Assembly (NCBI GenBank): GCA_040757065.1 | Contig: JBFLXR010000004.1 | Coordinates: 1-64,000, forward strand | DNA length: 64,000 nt | Direction: 5' to 3' | Source: JBFLXR01 sp040757065 | GTDB taxonomy: Bacteria; Pseudomonadota; Gammaproteobacteria; Burkholderiales; Gallionellaceae | Shown: one piece after another, positions 26,877-35,794 of the stretch | How positions within the stretch are numbered: the stretch's first letter is position 1 | How the letters are laid out: each line of letters begins with the position of its first letter | Made by a program: the position numbers and the translations under genes | Notes under the pieces: generated by a model | Database searches by the model: none | Seen by the model: the letters and a program-made list of their open reading frames with translations, nothing else | Told to the model about the DNA's origin: nothing

Positions 26877-27080
26877 ATGGCAACAGGCATTGTAAAGTGG
26901 TTCAACGATTCTAAGGGCTTTGGCTTCATTACTCCGGAAAACGGCGGTGAAGATCTTTTCGCTCATTTTTCCGCCATTCAAAGTTCGGGTTTTAAGACTT
27001 TGACTGAAGGTCAGCGCGTTACGTTTGACGTGACCACTGGACCCAAAGGCCAGCAGGCTTCGAACATCCGCGCAGCATAA
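26877..27080 (+). CDS. csp: Cold-shock protein, CspA family
   Basis: 67 residues from the ATG at 26877 (MATGIVKWFND), with GGAG upstream. RNP1 motif KGFGFI at 13-18 and RNP2 around DLFAHF are intact. A nucleic-acid chaperone that melts RNA structure. Followed by a strong terminator and, 114 bp on, an IF-1 paralogue, so both may belong to a cold/translation response. Confidence 0.96.
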   Translation: MATGIVKWFNDSKGFGFITPENGGEDLFAHFSAIQSSGFKTLTEGQRVTFDVTTGPKGQQASNIRAA

Positions 27081-27141
27081 TTAGCGGTAGTACAGCCTTG
27101 GAGTAACCCTTCCCTGTACGGGAACGGCTAGCCTCTACCGG

Positions 27142-27168
27142 AAAAGCTCGGCTTTTGCCGAGCTTTTT
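27142..27168 (+). terminator. Rho-independent terminator between csp and infA-type gene
   Basis: AAAAGCTCGGC and GCCGAGCTTTTT form an 11-bp stem around TTTT, followed by CTTTTTATTTT. The next gene starts 26 bp after it. Confidence 0.9.
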
Positions 27169-27193
27169 CTTTTTATTTTCAGGAGGTTTTATC

Positions 27194-27448
27194 GTGGCAA
27201 AAGAAGAGTTACTCGAAATGAATGGCGTTGTGGATGAAGTGCTGCCCGATTCACGTTTTCGCGTTACGCTGGAAAACGGACATAAGCTTATCGCATACAG
27301 CGGCGGCAAGATGCGTAAGAACCACATCCGCGTGATTGCAGGCGACAAGGTTTCTCTCGAGATTTCACCTTACGATTTGAGCAAGGGGCGTATTACATTC
27401 CGCCACATCGAGAACCGTGGGTTTACCTCTGCACCCTGGAAGCGCTAA
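27194..27448 (+). CDS. infA: Translation initiation factor IF-1 paralogue with C-terminal extension
   Basis: 84 residues from the GTG at 27194, with a perfect AGGAGG at 27181-27186. The S1/OB fold is intact (EMNGVVDEVLPDSRFRVTLE, RKNHIRVIAGDKV, SPYDLSKGRI). Ordinary IF-1 ends near residue 72; here about 12 residues follow (IENRGFTSAPWKR). Betaproteobacteria often carry a second IF-1 outside the ribosomal operon, and this looks like that copy. The placement behind csp hints at a role in translation under stress, which is inference. Confidence 0.92.
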   Translation: MAKEELLEMNGVVDEVLPDSRFRVTLENGHKLIAYSGGKMRKNHIRVIAGDKVSLEISPYDLSKGRITFRHIENRGFTSAPWKR

Positions 27449-27521
27449 TCAGCCCAATCTGCCAGAAATAGCGCTATTCCTACCGAGCGATAAACGGGAG
27501 TAATGCTCCGTCGGAGATTCC

Positions 27522-27848
27522 TCAGGCGAGTTCGTCGATATGGTCGGTGGCTTCGCCATAGGGATTTTTGCGGCGGTCTTTACGCGAGCGCAGTTCTTCT
27601 AGAGGCTTGCTCTTGTCGTTGTTACTCACGCGCCGGCATTGCGCGCGTCTTTCGTATTGCGCACCCCCCGCCCCGCTAAGTTGTGCGGCTTGCACCGGAG
27701 TTTCAGGATTGCTGGGATGCTGGACGACGAGCGGCGGCAAAGTGCGCGACTGAACCGGTTTCGGCGCGCGTACTGTGGCAACAGCTTGTAAGGACAGGCC
27801 TTGGTCTCGCGGAACGCCGGGCGATGAAATGGAATAGACGAATTGCAT
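27522..27848 (-). CDS. Hypothetical small protein
   Basis: 108 residues from the ATG at 27848, supported by GGGAGG just upstream. No signal peptide. The N-terminal half is Pro/Val/Ala-rich and probably unstructured (VRAPKPVQSRTLPPLVV); the C-terminal third is highly charged, with ERRAQCRRVSNN and ELRSRKDRRKN. I do not recognise the family. It follows topA by 35 bp with a hairpin in between, so it may be co-transcribed with topA. It converges with the IF-1 gene. Confidence 0.6.
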   Translation of the reverse strand: MQFVYSISSPGVPRDQGLSLQAVATVRAPKPVQSRTLPPLVVQHPSNPETPVQAAQLSGAGGAQYERRAQCRRVSNNDKSKPLEELRSRKDRRKNPYGEATDHIDELA

Positions 27849-27861
27849 GGCGGAACCTCCC

Positions 27862-27882
27862 GCCCGATGCAAATTATCGGGC
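27862..27882 (-). other. Hairpin directly before the ribosome site of the small gene after topA
   Basis: GCCCGAT (27862-27868) pairs with ATCGGGC (27876-27882) around a 7-nt loop. It starts 1 bp after the topA stop and ends next to GGGAGG of the downstream gene. There is no T-run, so it is unlikely to be a simple terminator and may protect the message or tune translation. Confidence 0.5.
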
Positions 27883-27883
27883 T

Positions 27884-30364
27884 TTATGCCTTCTTTTTCG
27901 GCGCGGCAGCGCGTTTCTTGAGGGCAGGAGATTTTTCCGCTTTGTTTGCAATGAGTTGCAATGCTTCTTCCAGAGTGACATCGTCGGGCGAAACGTCCTT
28001 GGGCAACGTAGCATTAACCTTGCTGTGGCGCACATAGGGGCCGTAGCGGCCGCTGCACACCTCGACAGGTTGCTGATCGGAAGGATGTTCGCCCAAGGTG
28101 CGCAGCACTTGGTTGCCGGCCTTGGCTTGGCTGAGCAATTCAACCGCACGGTCGAGCTGGATGGTGAAAATGCTGTCGGCTTTTGGGATCGACTTGAATT
28201 TGCCATCGTGCCCGATGTAAGGGCCGAAACGGCCGATATTCACTACAACCTTTTTGCCGGTTTCGGGATGTGCGCCGAGTTCGCGCGGCAGGCTGAGCAG
28301 TTGCAAGGCCGTGTTCAAATCGGCTTGCTCGATGGGCAACTCTTTCGGCCAGGAAACGCGCTTGGGTTTCTTTTTGGCGCCCTCTTCGGCTTCGCCGAGT
28401 TGCACGTAAAAACCGTAAGGGCCGCGCAGCAGTAAAACTTGCTGGCCTTCCGGGTGCGGGCCGAGTTCTTTGCGTGCTTCCGCAGTATCGACCTCGCCGG
28501 ACATATTGCGGGTGTAATCGCATTCCGGGTAGCCTGTACAACCGACAAAGCGACCGCGTTTGCCCAGACGGGTTGCTAAGGGTTTGCCGCACTTCGGGCA
28601 GGCCTCGTCGAGCAGCTCTTGCGTGACATCCTTGCGTTCGATATTTTTCTTTTCGTCTAATAACTTATCGAACCCACTCCAAAAGTCGCTGAGTACGGGA
28701 ATCCAGTCGCGCTTGCCTTCCGAGACTTCGTCCAGCTCATCTTCCATCTGGGCGGTAAAGCCATAATCGACGTAGCGGGTGAAGTGGTCGGTCAGGAAGC
28801 GGTTCACAATCCGGCCGACATCGGTCGGCATAAAGCGCTTTTTATCCAGCACTGCATATTCGCGCGCCTGCAGGGTGGAAATAATGCTGGCATACGTGGA
28901 AGGGCGGCCGATGCCGTATTCTTCCAGCGCCTTGACCAGACTGGCTTCGGTAAAGCGTGGGGGCGGCTGGGTAAAGTGCTGGTCGCCGTAGAGCTTGTCG
29001 AGCGGCAACTCATCCCCCTCGGCCAGCGGCGGTAGCTTGCTGCCCTCTTCTTCGGTTTCGTCGTCGGTATCTTCCTGATACACGGCGATGAAGCCCGCGA
29101 AAACCAGCGTTTGCCCGCTGGCGCGGAACAAGGTGGTGTCGCCGCCGAGACGGATATCGACGCTCACGGTGTCGAAACGGGCGGGTGACATTTGGCTGGC
29201 CAGCGTACGCTTCCAGACCATTTCGTACAGGCGCAACTGATCGACAGTCAGGTGTTCGCGCAAGCTGTCCGGCGTGCGCAGAATCGAGGTCGGGCGAATC
29301 GCCTCGTGCGACTCTTGCGCATTCTTAGTTTTGCTCTTGTAAACCGGGGCGCTCTTCGGCAGGTAATCAGAGGCGAAGTGACCGCTTACATACTGGCGAA
29401 TTTCCTGTAAGGCTTCCTGTGCCAGTGCAACCGAGTCGGTACGCATATAGGTAATCAAACCGACGGTCTGACCGCCGATATCGATGCCCTCGTACAACTG
29501 CTGTGCCAGCCGCATGGTGCGCTCGGCGGAAAGCCCCAGCTTACGCACGGCTTCCTGCTGTAAGGTCGAGGTGGTGAACGGCGCAGCGGCGTAGCGTTGT
29601 TTGGATTTGCGGTCGACCCGTACTACACGCGGCATCTGTTTGGCCGAGCGGATGCTTTCCAGCATCTTGAGATAGGTCGCTTCGTCGGGAATGCTGAGCT
29701 GCTCGATTTTTTTGCCGTGATACTGAATCAGGCGCGCAGAAAACGGCTGGGTGTTTTTCTGGGTGTCCAGATGCATCGTCCAGTATTCTTGCGGCTTGAA
29801 CGCCTCGATTTCCAGTTCGCGTTCGACGATCAGGCGTAAGGCCGGGCTTTGTACACGCCCTGCCGACAAACCGGGGCGGATTTTGCGCCACAGCAACGGC
29901 GAGAGGTTAAAGCCGACCAGATAATCCAGCGCCCGACGGGCCTGCTGCGCATTCACCAGCGGAATGGAAATCTCGCGCGGATTGGCAACGGCCTCGCGCA
30001 CAGCGTTCTGAGTAATTTCGTAGAACACCACGCGCTGCATCGACTTCTTTTTCAGGCCGCGCTTGGCTTTCAGCAACTCCGAAATATGCCAGGCAATGGC
30101 CTCCCCTTCGCGGTCCGGGTCGGTTGCCAGATAGATATGGTCGACCGCTGCTGCCGCCTTGGCGATAGCATCGACATGTTTGCTGTTGCGCGCGATGGTC
30201 TCGTAATGCATCGCGAAATTGTTCTCGATGTCGATGGCGCCCGTTTTGGGAATCAAGTCGCGCACATGCCCGTAAGAGGCCAATACCTCGAAATCTTTGC
30301 CGAGATATTTTTTCAGTGTCTTGGCCTTGGCCGGCGATTCAACGATTAATAGACTGGATGCCAT
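27884..30364 (-). CDS. topA: DNA topoisomerase I (type IA)
   Basis: 826 residues. TOPRIM domain at the N-terminus (LLIVESPAKAKTLKKYLG, DPDREGEAIAWH), the active-site Tyr segment ITYMRTDS, one CPKCG...CTGYPEC zinc ribbon (about 600) and C-terminal repeats (RFGPYIGHDG, RYGPYVRHSK), ending in a Lys/Ala-rich tail. It relaxes negative supercoils, opposing gyrase. It lies downstream of smg and dprA on the same strand, as in many Betaproteobacteria. Confidence 0.98.
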   Translation of the reverse strand: MASSLLIVESPAKAKTLKKYLGKDFEVLASYGHVRDLIPKTGAIDIENNFAMHYETIARNSKHVDAIAKAAAAVDHIYLATDPDREGEAIAWHISELLKAKRGLKKKSMQRVVFYEITQNAVREAVANPREISIPLVNAQQARRALDYLVGFNLSPLLWRKIRPGLSAGRVQSPALRLIVERELEIEAFKPQEYWTMHLDTQKNTQPFSARLIQYHGKKIEQLSIPDEATYLKMLESIRSAKQMPRVVRVDRKSKQRYAAAPFTTSTLQQEAVRKLGLSAERTMRLAQQLYEGIDIGGQTVGLITYMRTDSVALAQEALQEIRQYVSGHFASDYLPKSAPVYKSKTKNAQESHEAIRPTSILRTPDSLREHLTVDQLRLYEMVWKRTLASQMSPARFDTVSVDIRLGGDTTLFRASGQTLVFAGFIAVYQEDTDDETEEEGSKLPPLAEGDELPLDKLYGDQHFTQPPPRFTEASLVKALEEYGIGRPSTYASIISTLQAREYAVLDKKRFMPTDVGRIVNRFLTDHFTRYVDYGFTAQMEDELDEVSEGKRDWIPVLSDFWSGFDKLLDEKKNIERKDVTQELLDEACPKCGKPLATRLGKRGRFVGCTGYPECDYTRNMSGEVDTAEARKELGPHPEGQQVLLLRGPYGFYVQLGEAEEGAKKKPKRVSWPKELPIEQADLNTALQLLSLPRELGAHPETGKKVVVNIGRFGPYIGHDGKFKSIPKADSIFTIQLDRAVELLSQAKAGNQVLRTLGEHPSDQQPVEVCSGRYGPYVRHSKVNATLPKDVSPDDVTLEEALQLIANKAEKSPALKKRAAAPKKKA

Positions 30365-30401
30365 AGATTCAGGAACCTCGGTTAAGTCCCGCTTTATATT
30401 A

Positions 30402-30857
30402 TTAGTGCAACAACCCGCTGTCGGTCGGGGTTAGTAAATCTTCGACCACCATCGGGTCGAGCTCCTCGTGCTGATTCCACAATACCATCAGTGCAATCAG
30501 CTTGAATTTATCCAGCGGCAGCGCGTCGGATTCCAGCGCTACGGCACGGTCGATAATCATTTCTCGCTCGATCGGCGTAATCAGACCGGATTGTTCCCAA
30601 AACGCCAGAAACTGGCGGGCTTCGTTGCTCAGGCGGCGCAGCTCGTAATCGGCGTAGCAGCGCATGCCGGACGTGTTGATCGCAGCGGGATATTCCGCCT
30701 CGGTCTGTTTTTTCAGGCCATCCAGCCACTCCACCGCCTCATCGATATCATCATCTTCGAATCCGGCAGCGCTTAATTTGAGAGAAAGCTTGTCGGGATC
30801 GGGATAGCGTCCCAGATCGAAGTAGCTTTCAAACAAAAACATCAAAATTTCAAACAT
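30402..30857 (-). CDS. smg: Smg family protein (DUF494)
   Basis: 151 residues, typical length. N-terminal MFEILMFLFESYF and an acidic helical body (DDDIDEAVEWLDGL) with LTPTDSGLLH at the C-terminus fit Smg. The function is not known. The fixed neighbours dprA and topA support the call. Confidence 0.93.
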   Translation of the reverse strand: MFEILMFLFESYFDLGRYPDPDKLSLKLSAAGFEDDDIDEAVEWLDGLKKQTEAEYPAAINTSGMRCYADYELRRLSNEARQFLAFWEQSGLITPIEREMIIDRAVALESDALPLDKFKLIALMVLWNQHEELDPMVVEDLLTPTDSGLLH

Positions 30858-30876
30858 GGCGACCTAATAAGTACAT

Positions 30877-31947
30877 TTAAACAACACGTTGATAGCTTCC
30901 GCCGGGCATGCTCGCCACCATGCCGTCCAGCTCCAGTTGCAACAGGATGGCGGATAGCGCATCGATCGTCAAGCCGCTGCGCTGTCCCAGCTCATCCATG
31001 GTAATGGGGTCGAACCCCAAATGTTCAAGTAACGGATGTCCGTTTTCTTCTGTTTTTTCAGTGGGCTGGGCGAGAGTTTTCTGCCAGCCCAAGTCTTCGA
31101 GAATGTCTTGGGCGCTTTCGACCAGCTTTGCGCCTTGCTTAATTAGAGCATGGCAGCCTTTGGCCTGCGGGGAATGAATCGAGCCGGGAATGGCGAAAAC
31201 CTCTCGTCCCTGCTCGAGCGCCATACGGGCGGTAATCAGCGAACCGCTCTGCAACGAAGCCTCGACCACCAGACAGCCCAGACTCAGCCCGCTGATAATG
31301 CGATTGCGGCGGGGAAAATTGCCGGCCAGCGGCGGTGTGCCGAGCGGGAATTCCGAAATCAGTGCACCGTCGCGTGCCAGCCAGTGTGCCAGTTCGCGGT
31401 GCGCGGCGGGATAAATGCGATCCAGCCCGGTGCCAACGACCGCGATGCTGGAACCTGCCTCGGGCAGGCTGCCGCGATGTGCGGCGGCATCGATGCCGTA
31501 GGCCATGCCGCTGACGATAGTCAGTCCTGCAGCGCCCAGTGTATGCGAAAAGGCTTCGGCGTGGCTGACGCCCTGCGCGGTGGCATTCCGGCTGCCGACT
31601 ACGGCCAGCGCCGGACGGCCCAGCAATTCGCGGCGGCCTTTGACATACAGCAGCAAGGGCGGGTCGGGAATATTCAGCAGAACGGACGGGTAGTCTGCAT
31701 CGGCTACGGTCAGGATGCTGTTGCCGGGTGTTTGCAGCCAGGCACGGGTCTCGGTCAGGTCGGTCTCGTCCAAACCTTGTGCGATAGCCTGTGCAACGGC
31801 GGGCTTAACGTAACGGCTGAGCGCAGAAACCGAAGCCCCGTAAACCGCACTCGGGCTGCCGAAAGCCTGTAACAACTTGCGCAGGCCCTCGCTGCCCAAA
31901 CCGGAAATGCGCGACAGGCCGACCCATGCGTCGAGTTCTGCATCCAT
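30877..31947 (-). CDS. dprA: DNA-processing protein DprA (Smf)
   Basis: 356 residues. N-terminal SAM-like helical region, then a Rossmann fold with VVGSRNAT and the family motif SGMAYGIDAAAH, then NRIISGLSLGCLVVEA; the last ~60 residues form the winged-helix domain (EHLGFDPITMDELGQRSGL). It protects incoming single-stranded DNA and loads RecA in natural transformation. It lies between the LysM gene and smg. Confidence 0.97.
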   Translation of the reverse strand: MDAELDAWVGLSRISGLGSEGLRKLLQAFGSPSAVYGASVSALSRYVKPAVAQAIAQGLDETDLTETRAWLQTPGNSILTVADADYPSVLLNIPDPPLLLYVKGRRELLGRPALAVVGSRNATAQGVSHAEAFSHTLGAAGLTIVSGMAYGIDAAAHRGSLPEAGSSIAVVGTGLDRIYPAAHRELAHWLARDGALISEFPLGTPPLAGNFPRRNRIISGLSLGCLVVEASLQSGSLITARMALEQGREVFAIPGSIHSPQAKGCHALIKQGAKLVESAQDILEDLGWQKTLAQPTEKTEENGHPLLEHLGFDPITMDELGQRSGLTIDALSAILLQLELDGMVASMPGGSYQRVV

Positions 31948-31961
31948 CCAGCGAACGTTCC

Positions 31962-32975
31962 TCAGCGCGGTGTTCTGGCGGCGTCGTACAGTTCGACCGG
32001 CAGGGTGGTTTGCATGACCAGTCCGTAGGCAACCTTATTGAAGGTACGGAAGATAAATACCAAACCGTAGCGGACATCGGGCAATTCGGTACTCTTGCCG
32101 CTTTCCTTAACGGTATCGCCTTTGCGGTAGAGTGCAAGTACGTGACCGTTTTCCAGACCGTCGCGCTTGCCCTTGTCCAGGGTAATCACCGAATTGAGGC
32201 CGGCTTGAGAAACCGCGTTATGCAGCGAAATGATGCGTGCACGCACATCTTTTTCCGGTGCATGCGGCAGATAGGTCGGCATTGTTTCAGTCGGTGCGGC
32301 CATCAGCAGATCGCCTTTGCCGGTTTCTTGTACCAGTTTGGTCAGCCGTACCGTGCTGACAGTGTCGAATTGCAACACTTCCGCATCTCCGAGATAGACG
32401 GCTTCCCGCCCCAGAAGCTCTTTCGAATCCGGCGAGCGGAGTTCCTTGCCGGGACGGTAGATCTGCCACGCGCGCCCTTTGCTTTCGGACAAGCCGCGCA
32501 CATAGGCCGTATCGCCGCTGCCTAGCACCAGCCGTTTTTCGGGGGCGCCGAGGATAACCGGCGCGTTGGTCAGATCGCTTTCTTCGACCAGCAGCGGCTT
32601 GCTCAGGAAGGCGGCAATGGCTTCGGGCGGAATGCTGGGAACGGCGGCGCGGTCGCTTTCCGAAGCGCGCACAGTCGGACTGAGCTTAACGACTTCGGCA
32701 GAGCCGCCCGGCACGACTTGCAAGCGTTTATTCATGCGGTCGAGCAGAATGACGTCGCCGGGGTAAATCCAGTGCGGATTTTTGATGGTGGCTTTGTTCA
32801 GACCCCAGATTTCCGGCCATTTCCACGGGTCGTTGAAGAAGCGTTCTGAAATGTCCCACAGGGTGTCGCCCTTCACGACGATGTAACGGTCGGGGGCGTT
32901 TTCGCGCGGTTCGGGCGCGGCGGCAAAGGCGAAGACGGGCAACAGAAAACAAATCAAGGATATAATCTTGCGCAC
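31962..32975 (-). CDS. Exported LysM-domain protein
   Basis: 337 residues from the GTG at 32975, preceded by GAGG; the longer frame upstream would run into the divergent def gene. Signal peptide KIISLICFLLPVFAFA. One LysM domain follows at once (RYIVVKGDTLWDISERFF to IYPGDVILL, about residues 30-80), expected to bind peptidoglycan. The remaining ~250 residues have no recognised catalytic motif. The dprA/def position is the usual one for this betaproteobacterial protein. Confidence 0.9.
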   Translation of the reverse strand: MRKIISLICFLLPVFAFAAAPEPRENAPDRYIVVKGDTLWDISERFFNDPWKWPEIWGLNKATIKNPHWIYPGDVILLDRMNKRLQVVPGGSAEVVKLSPTVRASESDRAAVPSIPPEAIAAFLSKPLLVEESDLTNAPVILGAPEKRLVLGSGDTAYVRGLSESKGRAWQIYRPGKELRSPDSKELLGREAVYLGDAEVLQFDTVSTVRLTKLVQETGKGDLLMAAPTETMPTYLPHAPEKDVRARIISLHNAVSQAGLNSVITLDKGKRDGLENGHVLALYRKGDTVKESGKSTELPDVRYGLVFIFRTFNKVAYGLVMQTTLPVELYDAARTPR

Positions 32976-33063
32976 GGATAGCCTCGCAGAGTCAATGGTT
33001 GCTGCGCGCAATACGCGCAGATGTGTAAATTCTGCATCCAGTTCCCTAACAAGGCAAGCGCTT

Positions 33064-33567
33064 ATGAGTATTCTTAAAATTTTGCAGTACCCGGACGAAC
33101 GGCTGCGCAAGATTGCGAAGCCGGTAGAAGATATTACCGACGCCACCCGCAAACTGATCCGCGATATGGCGGACACGATGTATGCCGCGCCCGGTATCGG
33201 GCTGGCCGCCACGCAAGTGGATGTGCATCAGCAAATTATTGTGATCGACATTTCCGAAGAGAAAAATCGGTTGCTGGTGCTGATTAACCCCGAGCTGGCA
33301 GCCAAGAGTGGCGACTGCGAAGGGGAGGAAGGCTGTCTGTCGGTACCGGGCATTTACGATAAGGTAGAGCGCGCAGAGCGGGTAACAGTGCGGGCGCTCG
33401 ACGCGCAGGGCAAGCCGTTTACGCTGGAGACCGAAGGTCTGTTAGCGGTATGCATCCAGCACGAAATGGATCACCTGAAAGGCAAAGTCTTTGTCGATTA
33501 CCTCTCGACCCTTAAGCAGGGACGCATCCGCGCCAAGCTGAAAAAACGGCTGCGCGAGACGCTATAA
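33064..33567 (+). CDS. def: Peptide deformylase
   Basis: 167 residues from the ATG at 33064 (MSILKILQYPDERLRK). All three motifs are present: GIGLAATQ at 44-51, EGCLS with metal ligand Cys91, and QHEMDHL with His133, Glu134 and His137. Removes formyl groups from nascent proteins. First gene of def-fmt-rsmB, divergent from the LysM gene. Confidence 0.98.
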   Translation: MSILKILQYPDERLRKIAKPVEDITDATRKLIRDMADTMYAAPGIGLAATQVDVHQQIIVIDISEEKNRLLVLINPELAAKSGDCEGEEGCLSVPGIYDKVERAERVTVRALDAQGKPFTLETEGLLAVCIQHEMDHLKGKVFVDYLSTLKQGRIRAKLKKRLRETL

Positions 33568-33587
33568 ATAATAGGAACACAGCAGAG

Positions 33588-34526
33588 TTGAAAATTTTAT
33601 TCGCAGGAACGCCGCAATTTGCGGCAACGGCGCTGGAAGCCTTGCTGGCACAGGGACATGAAGTCGTTGCCGTGCTAACCCAACCGGATCGTCCCGCGGG
33701 GCGCGGCATGAAGCTGACGCCCAGTCCGGTAAAGCAAACCGCGCTGTCGCACGGTTTGCCGGTATTGCAGCCCCTTACCCTGAAACAAGCCGACATCCAG
33801 CAAAAATTGGCCGCTTATGCGGCGGATGTGATGGTGGTGGCTGCCTACGGGCTGATCTTGCCGCAAGCCGTGCTGGATATGCCGCGCTTCGGTTGCCTGA
33901 ATATCCATGCCTCGCTTTTGCCGCGCTGGCGCGGCGCCGCGCCGATTCAGCGCGCGATTCTGGCTGGCGATGCGGAAACCGGCATTACGATCATGCAAAT
34001 GGATGCAGGGCTGGACACCGGCGCAATGCTGCTGAAAAAAGTCTGTGCGATTGCGCCGGAAGACAATGCCCAAACGTTGCACGACAAGCTGGCCGTGTTG
34101 GGTGCAGAGGCTATTGTCGAGGTATTGCCGCTGGTGGCGGCGGGTACGCTGTCCGCCGAAAAGCAAGACGATTCGCAGGCAACCTATGCCGCCAAGCTGA
34201 GCAAATCCGAAGCAAGGTTGGACTGGAACCAGGATGCAACAAGCCTTGTCCGCGCAGTGCGCGCTTACCACCCCTTCCCTGTTGCGCAGGCGACGGTCCG
34301 CGAGACACCAGTAAAAATCTGGCAGGCCAGCGTGCAATCCGGGCGTCAGGGTGAACCGGGTTTGGTCCTGACTGTCGAGCCGCATGGCATTTTGGTGGCC
34401 TGCGGACAGGGTGCGCTGTTGCTGGAGGTTTTACAGCGTCCCGGCGGCAAAGCCTTGCCCGCTGCGCAGTTCTTGCAAGGCTTTCCGTTGCAGCCGGGCG
34501 ACCGTTTTACGCAGGCGGAGGTTTGA
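33588..34526 (+). CDS. fmt: Methionyl-tRNA formyltransferase
   Basis: 312 residues from a TTG start (MKILFAGTPQFA). The N-terminal formyltransferase domain contains the catalytic region NIHASLLPRWRGAAPIQRA; the C-terminal tRNA-binding domain covers about 205-312. Formylates initiator tRNA, the reverse of what Def does afterwards. It lies 20 bp after def and overlaps rsmB by one base. Confidence 0.97.
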   Translation: MKILFAGTPQFAATALEALLAQGHEVVAVLTQPDRPAGRGMKLTPSPVKQTALSHGLPVLQPLTLKQADIQQKLAAYAADVMVVAAYGLILPQAVLDMPRFGCLNIHASLLPRWRGAAPIQRAILAGDAETGITIMQMDAGLDTGAMLLKKVCAIAPEDNAQTLHDKLAVLGAEAIVEVLPLVAAGTLSAEKQDDSQATYAAKLSKSEARLDWNQDATSLVRAVRAYHPFPVAQATVRETPVKIWQASVQSGRQGEPGLVLTVEPHGILVACGQGALLLEVLQRPGGKALPAAQFLQGFPLQPGDRFTQAEV

Positions 34527-35794
34527 TGCTAGCAACGCAAACTGCAGCGGCGCGTGTGGTGCGGGCGGTGCTGGACGGCCGCAACCTGAACCAAGTGCTG
34601 AGCGAGTTGTTCCGCAATAGCCGCTTTACCCCGCAGCAGCGCGGTGCCGTGCAGGATTTAAGTTACGGCACGTTGCGTTTCTACGGCCGCTTGGATGCGG
34701 TGCTGCGCCAACTGTTGCACAAGCCGTTGCGCGACGGTGCTGTGCGCGATGTGTTGCTGGTGGCGCTGTATCAACTGGAATACGGCCGCGCAGCGCCTTA
34801 TGCCGTGGTCGATCATGCAGTGCGCGCGGTGCGCAAGCTGAATGCCGCTGCCGGCGGGCTGGCAAACGCGGTACTGCGCAATTTTCAGCGGCAGCGCGAA
34901 ACTTTGCTGGCGGAAGCCATGCGGCGGGATGAGGGACGCTATGCCTATCCGCAATGGTGGATTGATCTCTTGCGCGCCCAGTATGGTGCGCGCGCCGAGG
35001 CGATGCTGGAGGCCGGAAATCTCCATCCGCCGATGACGTTGCGGGTGAACCGCCGCCGCACGACGCGCGCCGATTATCTGGCACGCTTGCAGCAAGCCGG
35101 AATTGCTGCGGAGGCGCTGGGCGAATCCGGCGTTCTGCTGGCGCAGCCGGTCGGGGTCGATAAATTGCCCGGTTTTGCCGAGGGCGACGTTTCTGTGCAG
35201 GATGCCGGGGCGCAACTGGCCGCGCCGTTGCTGGATGTGCATGACGGCCTGCGGGTGCTGGATGCCTGCGCCGCGCCGGGCGGCAAGAGCGCGCATCTGC
35301 TGGAACTGGCCGACATCGACCTGACGGCGTTGGATCACGATGCGCAGCGGCTGGAGCGGGTGCAGGAGAACATGCAACGCTTGAGTTTGCGGGCGACGCT
35401 GTTGTGCGGGGATGCGGGCGAACCGGAAACTTGGTGGGACGGCCGTCCGTTCGATCGCATTCTGGCTGATGTGCCCTGCTCGGCTTCCGGCGTGGTGCGT
35501 CGCCATCCCGATATTAAATGGCTGCGCCGTCCGGACGATATTGCGAGGTTTGCCGAACAGCAGGCGCGCATCTTGCGGGCGCTGTGGCGATTGCTGGCGA
35601 AGGATGGTAAATTGCTTTATGCGACTTGCTCGGTTTTTGCCTTGGAAAACCGGCAAATGATCGAAACATTCTTGCGCGAGCAGCCCGATGCAGAAGTGCT
35701 GCCGCTGGCGATCCCGGAGTTAGAGGAAGGACAGTGTTTGCCCGATGACCGACATGACGGCTTCTTTTATGCGCTGCTGCACAAGCGGGCTTAA
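34526..35794 (+). CDS. rsmB: 16S rRNA (cytosine967-C5)-methyltransferase
   Basis: 422 residues from the ATG that overlaps the fmt stop. N-terminal NusB-like RNA-binding domain (about 1-140), SAM motif LDACAAPGGKSAHLLEL, and both catalytic Cys segments DVPCSASGVVRRHPD and YATCSVF. Part of the def-fmt-rsmB operon. Confidence 0.97.
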   Translation: MLATQTAAARVVRAVLDGRNLNQVLSELFRNSRFTPQQRGAVQDLSYGTLRFYGRLDAVLRQLLHKPLRDGAVRDVLLVALYQLEYGRAAPYAVVDHAVRAVRKLNAAAGGLANAVLRNFQRQRETLLAEAMRRDEGRYAYPQWWIDLLRAQYGARAEAMLEAGNLHPPMTLRVNRRRTTRADYLARLQQAGIAAEALGESGVLLAQPVGVDKLPGFAEGDVSVQDAGAQLAAPLLDVHDGLRVLDACAAPGGKSAHLLELADIDLTALDHDAQRLERVQENMQRLSLRATLLCGDAGEPETWWDGRPFDRILADVPCSASGVVRRHPDIKWLRRPDDIARFAEQQARILRALWRLLAKDGKLLYATCSVFALENRQMIETFLREQPDAEVLPLAIPELEEGQCLPDDRHDGFFYALLHKRA

